A DNA stretch of 64,000 nt from Paraglaciecola mesophila KMM 241 (GTDB lineage Bacteria > Pseudomonadota > Gammaproteobacteria > Enterobacterales > Alteromonadaceae). Location of the stretch: positions 20,697-84,696 of the forward strand of contig NZ_BAEP01000049.1 of the NCBI RefSeq assembly GCF_000315015.1. The letters are read 5' to 3'. Both the position numbers and the translations under genes were made by a program. Shown here piece by piece: positions 36,918-45,648 of the stretch (positions are counted from its first letter, which is position 1; every line of letters begins with the position of its first letter). The notes beneath the pieces are model-generated. The model was not told where the DNA came from. It did not search any database and saw only the letters and a program-made list of their open reading frames with translations.

Positions 36918-39206
36918 CTAAAACTTGTATGAAGCAGTGATACCAAATTCACGACCACGACTTGGCGCAACAGGGAATGCACGAGCACCATAAGCAAAGC
37001 TTTGTACATCAACATACCTAAATACATACGTTGGCGTATCGTCATCTGTTACGTTGTTCACCCAGGCTGTTAACCGTATATTCTCTAACTGAACACCCGT
37101 TTTAAGGTGCAACAACTTACGTGAGCCAGTTTCAATTAAATTATGCACATGGGCATAACGCGTTGAGTCGTATGCGAAGTCCAAACGGCTGAACAACTCC
37201 ATGCCATCATTAATTTGGGTAGAATAATTCAATGCTAACGTGGCTTCGTTTTTCGGTACTTGCGGCGGAGTATTGCCTTTTAAGTCACCAAACTCTCGCA
37301 GGTTGTCACCTACACAGAAACTAGAAGCACCGCCAGGGGCGAAGAAGCGGCATTGGTTAGAATCAAACAATTCTTCAAACTGTGCATCGGTGCGAGACAG
37401 GCCAAAGTCCAAGTTGAAGTGCTCGTTGATAATCCATTTAGCTTGAATCTCAATTCCTTTGATTTCAGTTGAGCCTGCATTAGACGTATAAGAAACCGGT
37501 GGGCCTTCAACCTCATCATAGCTATCAGTCAGTTGCTGCTTAGTCCAATCCATAGTGTACGCCGCGGCAGAAACGTATAAGCTGCCATCGAACATAGTGG
37601 ACTTCACTCCTAGCTCATACATCACCATGTCTTCTTCATCAATCACCACTAAGTCATCAGGTAACAAAGTGCTGGTGTTAAAGCCTCCAGGGCTATTGCC
37701 TTCAGAGCGCGTCAAATATACTAAAGTGTCATCATTTAAATCGTACTCGCCGATAAAGCGCGTGGTAGTGCTGTCAAACTCGTTGCTGACATCAGCGAAT
37801 TGTTCATTTTGAATAAGGGTGTCATAGGCTTCGGTGGTGACTTCATCGCTTGAGCGACGAATTTCAGCTGATAAACGGAAGTCGTCTGTAAACTCATACG
37901 TTCCCATCGCCATAAACGCAGTGTTATCTAACTCTTCAGCGAAGTTGTCGACCGCGGACGGCTCTGCTTCTGAATGCCAAATATAAGCGCCAACTGACCA
38001 ATATAACCTGTCGTCAAATGCGCTGGAACTGAAACGAATTTCATGGCTGTATTCATCTGAGCCAGACGAATCAAGGGTATACCATGAGTCAGCCGGCGTG
38101 AAATAAGGTCCACCACTGAAAAAGCCAAAACTGAACGATTGCTCATCGCCGTTGTAGGTCTGATCCAAGCCTGTTTCGCCATCGTAGGAATTCCAACCGC
38201 TGATCAAAGAAACAGTGCCAAAGTCAAAGTGATGATTTAATTTGAAGCTGATGTGCTCACTGGTGTTACGCAGGCCATAATCATCATTATCTAAAAATCC
38301 ACCACCACCAATACTGATAGGTTGGTCCGTTAAAGCTTCTCCGCAGTAGTAAGGGCGCGTGTCTAAAAAGCAGTTGTTCTCTTCAGCACCTTGGAAACCA
38401 AATGGTTGGGTTTCATCGTCGTTTTCGTTGTAAATATAGTTAAGGGAGATATCGGTATTTTTACTCGGTGTAAAGTACAACCCTAACATGCCAGATTTAG
38501 TTTTCTCGCCACCTACATCTGGGCCGTCTTCTTTGGTGTTGTTCCAATCTCCGTCGTAACTGTCGGCGGAAACTGATGCTCTAAAAGCGAACATATCGTT
38601 GAGCTTACTTGATACCCCAGCTGCCAGTTTCTGGTTACCGTTTTGGCCCAAGGTCGCATTAACGTAACCTGATAATTCATCAGCTGGCTTGCGAGTTATA
38701 AAGTTGATTGCGCCAGAGAAGGTACGGCGACCGTACTGCGCACTTTGCGGCCCTTTAACAATCTCTACACGCTCAATCAAATCTAGAGGCAAGCTTTGAA
38801 TCGAGCCACCGAAATACACGCCATCAATAAAGTAAGAAGCCTTTTGTGAACCGAAACCCGGGATCCACGATACTCCGCGTATTACCGGAATATCAGATTG
38901 ACGACCAAAGGTTTTCTCCATGGACATACCCACCGCACTAACGGCAATATCATTGATGTTTTGCAAACCGCCTTTTTCAATGTCATCCGCATTGAAGGTC
39001 GTTACAGAAATAGGAATTTTGTTTAGCGTTTCTTTACGATAACGCGATGTGACCTCAATTAACTCAATCGCCTCTTTGTTGAATTCGGTTTCCGTATCTG
39101 GCGTGGCCTCTTGGGCGAAGGCCGCGAGTGGCGCGGCGACAAATGGAGCCACTAGGGCTAGCTTAATCATTTGCGCTAATTTGCTGCGACTGTAATGCAT
39201 GTTCAT
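36918..39206 (-). CDS. TonB-dependent outer-membrane receptor
   Basis: About 762 residues with a signal peptide (core ending P-L-A-A-F-A), TonB-box region E-L-I-E-V-T-S-R, plug (P-V-I-R-G-V-S; V-E-I-V-K-G-P-Q-S-A-Q-Y-G-R) and a barrel ending I-T-A-S-Y-K-F. The start at 39206 follows AGAGGG by 7 bases; an open frame to 39341 lacks a leader. Paralogue of the receptor at 24549-27017. Palindromes (39299, 39335, 39359) lie just upstream, so it shares regulation with the VOC cluster and the CoA operon. Confidence 0.92.
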   Translation of the reverse strand: MNMHYSRSKLAQMIKLALVAPFVAAPLAAFAQEATPDTETEFNKEAIELIEVTSRYRKETLNKIPISVTTFNADDIEKGGLQNINDIAVSAVGMSMEKTFGRQSDIPVIRGVSWIPGFGSQKASYFIDGVYFGGSIQSLPLDLIERVEIVKGPQSAQYGRRTFSGAINFITRKPADELSGYVNATLGQNGNQKLAAGVSSKLNDMFAFRASVSADSYDGDWNNTKEDGPDVGGEKTKSGMLGLYFTPSKNTDISLNYIYNENDDETQPFGFQGAEENNCFLDTRPYYCGEALTDQPISIGGGGFLDNDDYGLRNTSEHISFKLNHHFDFGTVSLISGWNSYDGETGLDQTYNGDEQSFSFGFFSGGPYFTPADSWYTLDSSGSDEYSHEIRFSSSAFDDRLYWSVGAYIWHSEAEPSAVDNFAEELDNTAFMAMGTYEFTDDFRLSAEIRRSSDEVTTEAYDTLIQNEQFADVSNEFDSTTTRFIGEYDLNDDTLVYLTRSEGNSPGGFNTSTLLPDDLVVIDEEDMVMYELGVKSTMFDGSLYVSAAAYTMDWTKQQLTDSYDEVEGPPVSYTSNAGSTEIKGIEIQAKWIINEHFNLDFGLSRTDAQFEELFDSNQCRFFAPGGASSFCVGDNLREFGDLKGNTPPQVPKNEATLALNYSTQINDGMELFSRLDFAYDSTRYAHVHNLIETGSRKLLHLKTGVQLENIRLTAWVNNVTDDDTPTYVFRYVDVQSFAYGARAFPVAPSRGREFGITASYKF

Positions 39207-39298
39207 GGGTGGTCCCTCTGACTTTATTGTAATAGTTCGGTTTTGTGTGCATTCCCGAAAACACGAGTGTAACGAGCTGACGAATATCACTTTAGCCA

Positions 39299-39316
39299 AA
39301 TTTGCACGGACAAATT
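39299..39316. promoter_or_regulatory. AATTTGC-ACGG-ACAAATT palindrome
   Basis: Seven-base arms with one mismatch around an ACGG centre. Same element as at 47797-47815 and 20739-20754. About 95 bases upstream of the TonB receptor start. Confidence 0.65.
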
Positions 39317-39334
39317 CGTCCAAAATTTCCACGA

Positions 39335-39348
39335 TTGACATTTGTCAA
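39335..39348. promoter_or_regulatory. FNR-like palindrome TTGAC-ATTT-GTCAA
   Basis: Perfect palindrome differing from the FNR halves only at the fifth base. It is one of two such sites upstream of the TonB receptor gene at 39206. Confidence 0.55.
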
Positions 39349-39358
39349 AGGGAATAGG

Positions 39359-39372
39359 TTGATAAATGTCAA
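39359..39372. promoter_or_regulatory. FNR-like box TTGAT-AAAT-GTCAA
   Basis: Left half matches TTGAT exactly; right half has one change. A spacer-free TTGATCAA lies at 39382-39389. Confidence 0.6.
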
Positions 39373-39454
39373 TGTAATCCCTTGATCAAAAACTGTTAGT
39401 AATACGTTAAAATAAAAGGTGAGAAAGGCTTAGTAAGTCATTGCTAATAAACAT

Positions 39455-39483
39455 AAAAAAAGCGGGTTAATTTATAACCCGCT
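39455..39483 (-). terminator. Terminator of the CoA-catabolic operon
   Basis: AGCGGGTT and AACCCGCT form an 8-bp stem with a 7-base loop, followed on the minus strand by seven T. It lies just past the CpeT/CpcT gene stop. Confidence 0.85.
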
Positions 39484-39511
39484 TGCGTTTTACTATGTCG
39501 TGAACTACGTA

Positions 39512-40573
39512 TCAGAAGCTAAAATGAGGCCGTTTTTCCTTAATTTTTAAGCCTGCCTGCATCCAGCGTAAATTCATGCCAGTGGTGGGGTTAGTGCGAT
39601 CACTCCAAATATAGGTAATGGTTTTGCCCGAGGCATCATCAATCAAACCCAATTTGAAAATAGGGTCAAAGGTGTTCTGATACGTCAGCAATGCTAACTG
39701 AATCGAATAACCTGACTTCTCACCGGTTTTAGCGTCTTGCAAAGGCACTATTTGCCCTTCGTTATGTAGTAGCAAATCACGGTTAAACACCCACTTGGCA
39801 TCTTCTGGTGCATCTTTACCGCCAATGCGTGTGCCGCCCCAGCCAGTAAAATAGACCACCTTACGGTTTTTATGAGGTATACCTGCTTTGTTGCCGAACA
39901 CATAGTTACCATCTTCATCGGCGGCTTTATCGGCTATCCAAATTTCGTTATCCGTTAAGCGCAATGTATCGTTAAATAATATTTTTTTAGCACTGCGCTT
40001 TGACACAATAATGCACGTATCTTGGCCCATGGTGCCATCAAAATATTCGCCATTATATCGCCAATATACTTCGCACCCTGGATAGGTTGTTATCTCGTCT
40101 GTGCTCAAACTCTGATACACCTCAGGGTGCAAGTGGGCATCGGCGTATTTGGCTTCGTTTTTGAACCTATAAATATTCAGTTGCAAGGCGCCCTTTTCTT
40201 CATTTTGTACAAATTGATACAAACGCTGGCGATACACCTTGTTTGGGTCGCCATCCATGTACTGTTTTACAAAGTAAGTGGTGCCCTCAAGTGCTGGTGT
40301 TGCGAGCGGCGCAAATACGTGATGAATATGCTCGTGAACCTGTAAATCTGGCTCCTTTTCTTTAGATATATTGTCTTGCCAGTGCTGTTCGTGATTATCA
40401 AATTCAGCGGCAAACCACTGATGGAATAATGCTTCTTGAATGGTGTCTTCTTGTACCTGAGCTGACGCCATTGAAGCGATTTTTTGGCTAGCGCCTTCTT
40501 GGCTGGCACCTTCTTGGCTGGCGCAACTGGCTAAACTTGCGGCCACACATAATGCGGCAATAATCTGTTTCAT
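39512..40573 (-). CDS. CpeT/CpcT-family (DUF1001) lipoprotein
   Basis: About 353 residues. Start at 40573 with AGGG upstream gives a lipoprotein signal (L-A-S-C near residue 18); the upstream Met at 40636 lies in the CoA transferase gene. Three near-copies of A-S-Q-E-G follow the lipid Cys. The body has the CpeT/CpcT pattern: Y-R-Q-R-L-Y-Q-F, Y-P-G-C-E-V-Y-W and D-G-T-M-G-Q-D-T-C. In cyanobacteria this family attaches bilins to phycobiliproteins; here it is an exported member in a non-phototroph, so its role is unknown. Last gene of the operon, 16 bases after the CoA transferase. Confidence 0.8.
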   Translation of the reverse strand: MKQIIAALCVAASLASCASQEGASQEGASQKIASMASAQVQEDTIQEALFHQWFAAEFDNHEQHWQDNISKEKEPDLQVHEHIHHVFAPLATPALEGTTYFVKQYMDGDPNKVYRQRLYQFVQNEEKGALQLNIYRFKNEAKYADAHLHPEVYQSLSTDEITTYPGCEVYWRYNGEYFDGTMGQDTCIIVSKRSAKKILFNDTLRLTDNEIWIADKAADEDGNYVFGNKAGIPHKNRKVVYFTGWGGTRIGGKDAPEDAKWVFNRDLLLHNEGQIVPLQDAKTGEKSGYSIQLALLTYQNTFDPIFKLGLIDDASGKTITYIWSDRTNPTTGMNLRWMQAGLKIKEKRPHFSF

Positions 40574-40589
40574 AGCTTTCCCTATTTGG

Positions 40590-41750
40590 TTAAATAAACG
40601 CATTTTCGCTGCGCATGGTGGCAATATCTGTATCACTGTAACCCAGCTCGATAAGCAGGCTTTGTGTGTCTTGGCTAAACGCAGGCAAGGTAAAGTTGGG
40701 TTGTGCTGGCTCTTGTTTGAACTTAACCGGCACCCCTAAATGCAAGTTACCTTGCTCATCAGTTAACAACATATCGCGCTGAGCTAAATGTTCGTCACGC
40801 ACGGCGTCGTTTAAGCTGCGCACAGGGGACCAGCACACATCTATGTCAGCCAAAAATTCGCTCCATTGGCTCAGGGTTTTAGTTGCAAAAGTAGCTTGAA
40901 AGAAGGTTTTGACAGGCAGTTGTGCCACACCAGGTGGTTGAGAGCAAAGCGCAATTAAATCTTCTCTGCCCAGTGCCGTCAGCAAATTTTTGGCAAATTT
41001 AACTTCACTGCCACCAAGCGTTAGGTGCTCGCCATCACTGGTTTGGTATATATTGTACATGGCAGCGCCGCCCCAGCTGCGCTCGTCTTTGGGTTCAGGG
41101 GAGCGATTTTCGGCAAACGGTGGACCCATTACGTTGGCGTACCATGCCACCAGCGAGTCCTGCATAGAAATATCAAGGTAATCCCCTTGGCCGGTTTGTT
41201 GACAGCGTAGCAACGCCATCAACACTCCAGAAAATGCCATTAAGCTGCCCGCCATATCGGCCACCGGCATGGCCGGTGGCGCTGGTTTTCCATCTTGTCC
41301 TTGATTGATTTGCAAAGCGCCTGAGTCCGCTTGAATACTCAAATCATGGGCAGGGTTTAAACGTTTAGGCCCCGTTTGCCCATAAGCAGAAATTGAGCAA
41401 TAGACTATCTTAGGGTTAATTTTTTTAATCGTTTCAAAATCAATACCGAGGCGCTCAACCACGCCAGGGCGAAATGCTTCAACCACCACATCAACGGTTT
41501 CGCACAGCTTATAAAACGCTTGTTTTCCTGCGTTACTTTTTAAATTCAAGTTGATGCTTTTCTTGCCACGAAACACATTTCTAAACCACACTGACTGGCC
41601 GTTTTGCTTCAGGCCGATTTCACGCACTGGCTCACCTGTGGGTGGCTCTAGACTGATGACCTCTGCCCCGTGATCCGCCATCATCATGGTGAAATGCGGA
41701 CCGGGTAAGAACAAGGATAAGTCGAGTACTCGATAGCCGTCTAACTTCAC
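40590..41750 (-). CDS. CaiB/BaiF family III CoA-transferase
   Basis: A 386-residue family III CoA transferase. Family features: Y-R-V-L-D-L-S near the start, E-P-P-T-G-E-P near 35, K-S-I-N-L-N-L-K near 80, a probable catalytic Asp in H-D-L-S-I-Q-A-D-S-G near residue 150, and M-A-G-S-L-M-A-F-S-G. Moves CoA between carboxylic acids, activating a substrate for the dehydrogenase and hydratase upstream. Second of two CaiB genes in this operon. Confidence 0.9.
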   Translation of the reverse strand: MKLDGYRVLDLSLFLPGPHFTMMMADHGAEVISLEPPTGEPVREIGLKQNGQSVWFRNVFRGKKSINLNLKSNAGKQAFYKLCETVDVVVEAFRPGVVERLGIDFETIKKINPKIVYCSISAYGQTGPKRLNPAHDLSIQADSGALQINQGQDGKPAPPAMPVADMAGSLMAFSGVLMALLRCQQTGQGDYLDISMQDSLVAWYANVMGPPFAENRSPEPKDERSWGGAAMYNIYQTSDGEHLTLGGSEVKFAKNLLTALGREDLIALCSQPPGVAQLPVKTFFQATFATKTLSQWSEFLADIDVCWSPVRSLNDAVRDEHLAQRDMLLTDEQGNLHLGVPVKFKQEPAQPNFTLPAFSQDTQSLLIELGYSDTDIATMRSENAFI

Positions 41751-41800
41751 CTGACACCTCTTATAAATAATCGATTGAAAGCACGTTTTACCATGTCGCT

Positions 41801-42991
41801 TTATACGGCTTTATTAGCGCTAAGCTCAGCAATATCAGCTTGGCTGTAGCCCAACTCATTTAGCAAATCTTGGGTATCTGTGCCCATAGGCACGGCTGCT
41901 TTTCCGCTTAATCGCTGACCATCAAGCTTGATCGGATTAGCCAGTATTTCCATTTTTTCATTCTGGGGATGAGGCACACTTTGCACCATGCCAATGTCTC
42001 GAATGTACTGGTTATTCAACGCTTCTGGTACATCGTAAACCGGCGCACAAGGAATACGCCCTTTTAGCACTTCCAACCAATGTGCGGTGGGGTGAGCAGC
42101 CAATACGCGATCGATTTCTGTGGTCAGCACATCGCGATTTTCACGCCGCCCTGCGACTTGGGCAAAACGTGATTCTTTAAGGACTTCATCATCTAGAATA
42201 TCAACCAGCACATCCCAAAATTTGTCCGTCATGGCCATCAAAAATACAAAGCTGTCTTGGGTTTTATACAACTGACATGGCACCGTGGCAGGGTGCGCCG
42301 AGCGGGCAACGCGCTGCACCACATGGCTTTCGTTTAAGTACCATGTGGCTGGGTAAGATAGTTGATGAAGTGCTACATCGAATAGCGATACATCTACGTC
42401 TCTCCCCTGACCCGTGCGGTGAGCCCCTAACATAGCTGCGGTTAAACCTAATGAAGCGACAGCACCTGTCATGAAGTCCACCATGGACACCCCAAAGCGT
42501 GTTGGCGCTTGGTCAGGCTCACCAGTAAGGGACATCAAACCTGCTTCGGCTTGCATCAGGTAGTCATACCCCGGCCAATTGGCGCGGTCGTTGTCTCGGC
42601 CATAGGCAGATAGATGCCCGCAAACTATTTTCGGGTTAATGTGCTTTAACTGCTCGTAGGTAATACCCAATTTTTGCGGCTGATCGCCACGTAAGTTATT
42701 GGTTACCGCATCGGCGGTTTTAACCAGTTTCTCGAAAACTTTACGCCCCTCTTCTGATTTTAAATTCAGAGTGAAGCTTTTCTTGTTTACATTGAACGTT
42801 TGATAAAAATAGCTGTCGTTTTCACCTAGAAAAAATGGCCCCGTTTGACGAGACACATCCCCGCCGATGGCAGGGTTTTCAATTTTGATCACCTCTGCCC
42901 CCAAGTCGGCTAAATACATAGAGCCGTAAGGGCCTGCGCCGTATTGTTCAACGGCAATAATTCGTACACCATCAAGAGGGAGTGGAGTCAT
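41801..42991 (-). CDS. CaiB/BaiF family III CoA-transferase
   Basis: A 396-residue family III CoA transferase (G-V-R-I-I-A-V-E-Q-Y-G-A-G-P-Y near the start, L-G-A-E-V-I-K-I-E, and Y-D-Y-L-M-Q-A-E-A-G-L near residue 140 with the candidate catalytic Asp). It may pair with the gene downstream as two subunits or act on a second acid. The 99-base gap upstream is the largest in the operon, but no terminator lies in it. Confidence 0.9.
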   Translation of the reverse strand: MTPLPLDGVRIIAVEQYGAGPYGSMYLADLGAEVIKIENPAIGGDVSRQTGPFFLGENDSYFYQTFNVNKKSFTLNLKSEEGRKVFEKLVKTADAVTNNLRGDQPQKLGITYEQLKHINPKIVCGHLSAYGRDNDRANWPGYDYLMQAEAGLMSLTGEPDQAPTRFGVSMVDFMTGAVASLGLTAAMLGAHRTGQGRDVDVSLFDVALHQLSYPATWYLNESHVVQRVARSAHPATVPCQLYKTQDSFVFLMAMTDKFWDVLVDILDDEVLKESRFAQVAGRRENRDVLTTEIDRVLAAHPTAHWLEVLKGRIPCAPVYDVPEALNNQYIRDIGMVQSVPHPQNEKMEILANPIKLDGQRLSGKAAVPMGTDTQDLLNELGYSQADIAELSANKAV

Positions 42992-43090
42992 GGCTGTGTC
43001 CTTTTTTACGCTTTTTTTAGCTGTCTTTTGACTGCTCTTAGATATGAAGCCACGCTTGGTAGGTGCATTTACTAAGCGTGGCTATTAACG

Positions 43091-44266
43091 TTAGATTTTG
43101 TTTTTATCGATGATTTGTTTGGCAATAATAATGCGCTGCATTTCATTGGTGCCCTCGCCGATACACATCAACATGGCATCTCGATAGTAACGCTCAATGT
43201 CGTACTCAACCGAGTAGCTATACCCCCCAAAAATACGCATGGCTTCGTTGGCACAAAATACCCCAGCTTCAGAGCCGAAATATTTCGCCATACCGGCTTC
43301 CATGTCACAGCGCTCATTGGCATCGTATTTGGCGGCGGCTTGTTCAATCAACAAACGCGCGGCTTCCACCTGGGTGGCCATTTCGCCTAATTTGAGCTGA
43401 ATAGCCTGATGTTGGCAGATAGCTTTACCGAAGGTTTCACGCTCTTGTGCGTAGCGCACCGCTAATTCAGTGGCGCCTCTGGCAATGCCCGCACCGCGCG
43501 CAGCTACGTTAATGCGCCCAAGTTCAAGGCCGCCAATGGCGTGTTTAAAGCCTGAACCTTCTTTTTCACCCACTAAGTTGGCTGCGGGCACACGCACGTT
43601 TTCAAATACGACTTCACAGGTATCGATGGAGCGATAACCGAGTTTTTTCATTTTTGATACGCTTATACCGGCTTTGAATTCACCGTTTTCGTCTTTGGTT
43701 TCAACGATAAACATACTGGTACCGGTATGCGCAGGCACTGCATCAAGGTCGGTTTTCACCAGTACGGCAAGTGAATTACCGTTTAGGGAATTGGTGATCC
43801 AGGTTTTTGCCCCGTTGATGATGTAATCATCGCCGTCTTTGACTGCTGTTGTGCGTATGGCTTGTAAATCCGTGCCGGCGTTTGGCTCCGTTAGGGCAAC
43901 CCCGCCGCGTAATTCGCCAGTGGCCATACGGGGTAAGAAGCGTTCTTTTTGCGCCTGAGTACCGCAGCGTTCAATGGCTGAAGCTTGAATTAAATGTGAA
44001 TTAAAGATGCCGCTGGGTGCCATCCATGCTGATGCCACTTTCATTACGATTTTGGCGTAGATTGATGCGGGTAAACCCAAGCCACCAAATTCTTGGCCGA
44101 TAGTGGCACCAAATAAGCCTAGCTCTTTCATTTGCTCAGCCAGAGCATGGGGGTATTTGTCTTCTTGATCATATTCTTTGGCAATAGGTCGAACGTCGTT
44201 CTCGACCCATTTATCGATCATGTCTATGATCCCTAACTCATCTTCTTTTGACCATGCTTCAGACAT
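43091..44266 (-). CDS. Acyl-CoA dehydrogenase
   Basis: A 391-residue FAD acyl-CoA dehydrogenase: N-terminal helical part, middle A-L-T-E-P-N-A-G-T-D-L (near 130) and W-I-T-N-S (near 160), and C-terminal G-G-Y-S-Y-S-V-E-Y-D-I-E-R-Y-Y-R-D-A with the usual E-G-T-N-E-M-Q-R-I near 378. The catalytic Glu position of straight-chain enzymes is likely the Glu in Y-S-V-E-Y or E-G-T. Introduces a 2,3 double bond in the CoA ester made by the CaiB proteins. Followed by MaoC hydratase upstream in the run. Confidence 0.93.
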   Translation of the reverse strand: MSEAWSKEDELGIIDMIDKWVENDVRPIAKEYDQEDKYPHALAEQMKELGLFGATIGQEFGGLGLPASIYAKIVMKVASAWMAPSGIFNSHLIQASAIERCGTQAQKERFLPRMATGELRGGVALTEPNAGTDLQAIRTTAVKDGDDYIINGAKTWITNSLNGNSLAVLVKTDLDAVPAHTGTSMFIVETKDENGEFKAGISVSKMKKLGYRSIDTCEVVFENVRVPAANLVGEKEGSGFKHAIGGLELGRINVAARGAGIARGATELAVRYAQERETFGKAICQHQAIQLKLGEMATQVEAARLLIEQAAAKYDANERCDMEAGMAKYFGSEAGVFCANEAMRIFGGYSYSVEYDIERYYRDAMLMCIGEGTNEMQRIIIAKQIIDKNKI

Positions 44267-44282
44267 AGCAAACCTCTACTAA

Positions 44283-44801
44283 TTAATAGTTAACTTTTTC
44301 TTCTACTGAGTAACCTTGTTTGGCAATCAACATCTTGCGCACAAAGCTGCATACCTGTTTACCGTCTTGATTAAAGCCAAGGGTTTCAACAGTCACTATG
44401 CCAGCCCCGGGGCGAGACTTAGACTCGCGTTTGTCCAGCACTTTTGATTCAGCATATAAGGTGTCATCTTCAAAAACGGGGTGCGTCATTTTGATGTCTT
44501 CCCAGCCTAAGTTGGCGATGGCCTTTTGGCTGACATCTGTCACGCTCATGCCCACCATTAGGGCCACAGTGAAGGGAGAGCACACAATACACTTACCAAA
44601 TTCACTGGCTTTGGCGTATTCGTCATCAAAATGCATCGGGTGAGTATTCATGGTCAACAACGTGAACCAGGTGTTGTCCGTTTTGGTGATGGTGCGCCCT
44701 GGACGATGCTCGTAGATGTCACCTACAGTGAACTCTTCAAAACATCTGCCGAAGGTTTCGCGATAACGGTTGTCGCCGACTTTTTTTACGTTCTGTACCA
44801 T
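44283..44801 (-). CDS. MaoC-family enoyl-CoA hydratase/dehydratase
   Basis: A 172-residue single hotdog protein. F-E-E-F-T-V-G-D-I-Y-E-H-R-P-G-R-T-I-T matches the MaoC start, with D and H of the hydratase motif expected near D-N-T-W-F-T-L-L-T-M-N-T-H-P-M-H-F-D. Similar to mesaconyl/itaconyl-CoA hydratases that feed CitE-type lyases. Sixteen bases separate it from the dehydrogenase and from the lyase gene. Confidence 0.88.
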   Translation of the reverse strand: MVQNVKKVGDNRYRETFGRCFEEFTVGDIYEHRPGRTITKTDNTWFTLLTMNTHPMHFDDEYAKASEFGKCIVCSPFTVALMVGMSVTDVSQKAIANLGWEDIKMTHPVFEDDTLYAESKVLDKRESKSRPGAGIVTVETLGFNQDGKQVCSFVRKMLIAKQGYSVEEKVNY

Positions 44802-44817
44802 TAGTTTTCTCTCTCGG

Positions 44818-45648
44818 TTATCGATTTGAAGACGCGTTTTTAACTAACGCTAAGGTGCGTTGACAGGCCAAAATTATCGGCCTGTCGACCATTTTATTGT
44901 TTACCACGACCACGCCAGCATCCGGTCCATCGACTGCGGCCATGACTTGTTGGGCGTAAGCCACTTGTTCAGCGCTGGGCATAAAAGCTTGATGAATGAC
45001 ATTGATCTGACAGGGGTGAATAGCCGCTTTGCCGCTAAACCCAAGCGCTTTGACTTGGTTGGTTTCATCCACCAGAGCAGCTTCATTTTTGATATCCACA
45101 TAGGGCACATCAATCAGGCCAACGTTGGCCTTCGCCGCTGCGATCACCAACTGGCTGCGCACAAAAAGCAGTGGCTGATAACTAAATTCACAGCGCAGCT
45201 CTGCTGCCATATCGGCGCCGCCGAACATAATGTGCTCTACTTGTTCGCTAGCACTGGCAATTTGGTAGGCGTTTTCAAGCCCTTCTAACGTTTCGATTAG
45301 GGGAATAAAACGTGTGTTGCCCTTGTCAATAACGCGCTGAGCTTGTTGTACATCTTCTGCTGATTCACACTTGGCTAGCATGACTACATCAGGCGCTATT
45401 GGCGCATTAGCGAAAGCCTTTAAATCCTTTTCCCCAGTTTGCGTGCCCACAGGGTTAATGCGCACACACAGTGTTGGCGTTTTTTGCACGCAGGCTAATA
45501 CAGCGTCACGCGCGGAGTCTTTATCATCGGGGAGCACGGCATCTTCTAAGTCGATGCAAACTAAATCAGCCCCTGCCCCTAATGCTTTTTCGAAGCGCTC
45601 AGGGCGTGAGCCCGGTACAAACAGCAAGGAGCGTAAAATGCTGCTCAT
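44818..45648 (-). CDS. HpcH/HpaI-family citrate-lyase beta-like protein (CitE-like)
   Basis: A 276-residue TIM barrel of the CitE/citramalyl-CoA lyase family: L-L-F-V-P-G-S-R-P-E-R-F at residues 8-19, D-L-V-C-I-D-L-E-D-A-V near 28 and P-L-I-E-T-L-E-G near 135 with the metal-binding Glu, F-G-G-A-D near 160. Likely cleaves a 3-hydroxy-acyl-CoA such as citramalyl-CoA to acetyl-CoA and a keto-acid. Overlaps the deacetylase-like gene by four bases. Confidence 0.9.
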   Translation of the reverse strand: MSSILRSLLFVPGSRPERFEKALGAGADLVCIDLEDAVLPDDKDSARDAVLACVQKTPTLCVRINPVGTQTGEKDLKAFANAPIAPDVVMLAKCESAEDVQQAQRVIDKGNTRFIPLIETLEGLENAYQIASASEQVEHIMFGGADMAAELRCEFSYQPLLFVRSQLVIAAAKANVGLIDVPYVDIKNEAALVDETNQVKALGFSGKAAIHPCQINVIHQAFMPSAEQVAYAQQVMAAVDGPDAGVVVVNNKMVDRPIILACQRTLALVKNASSNR

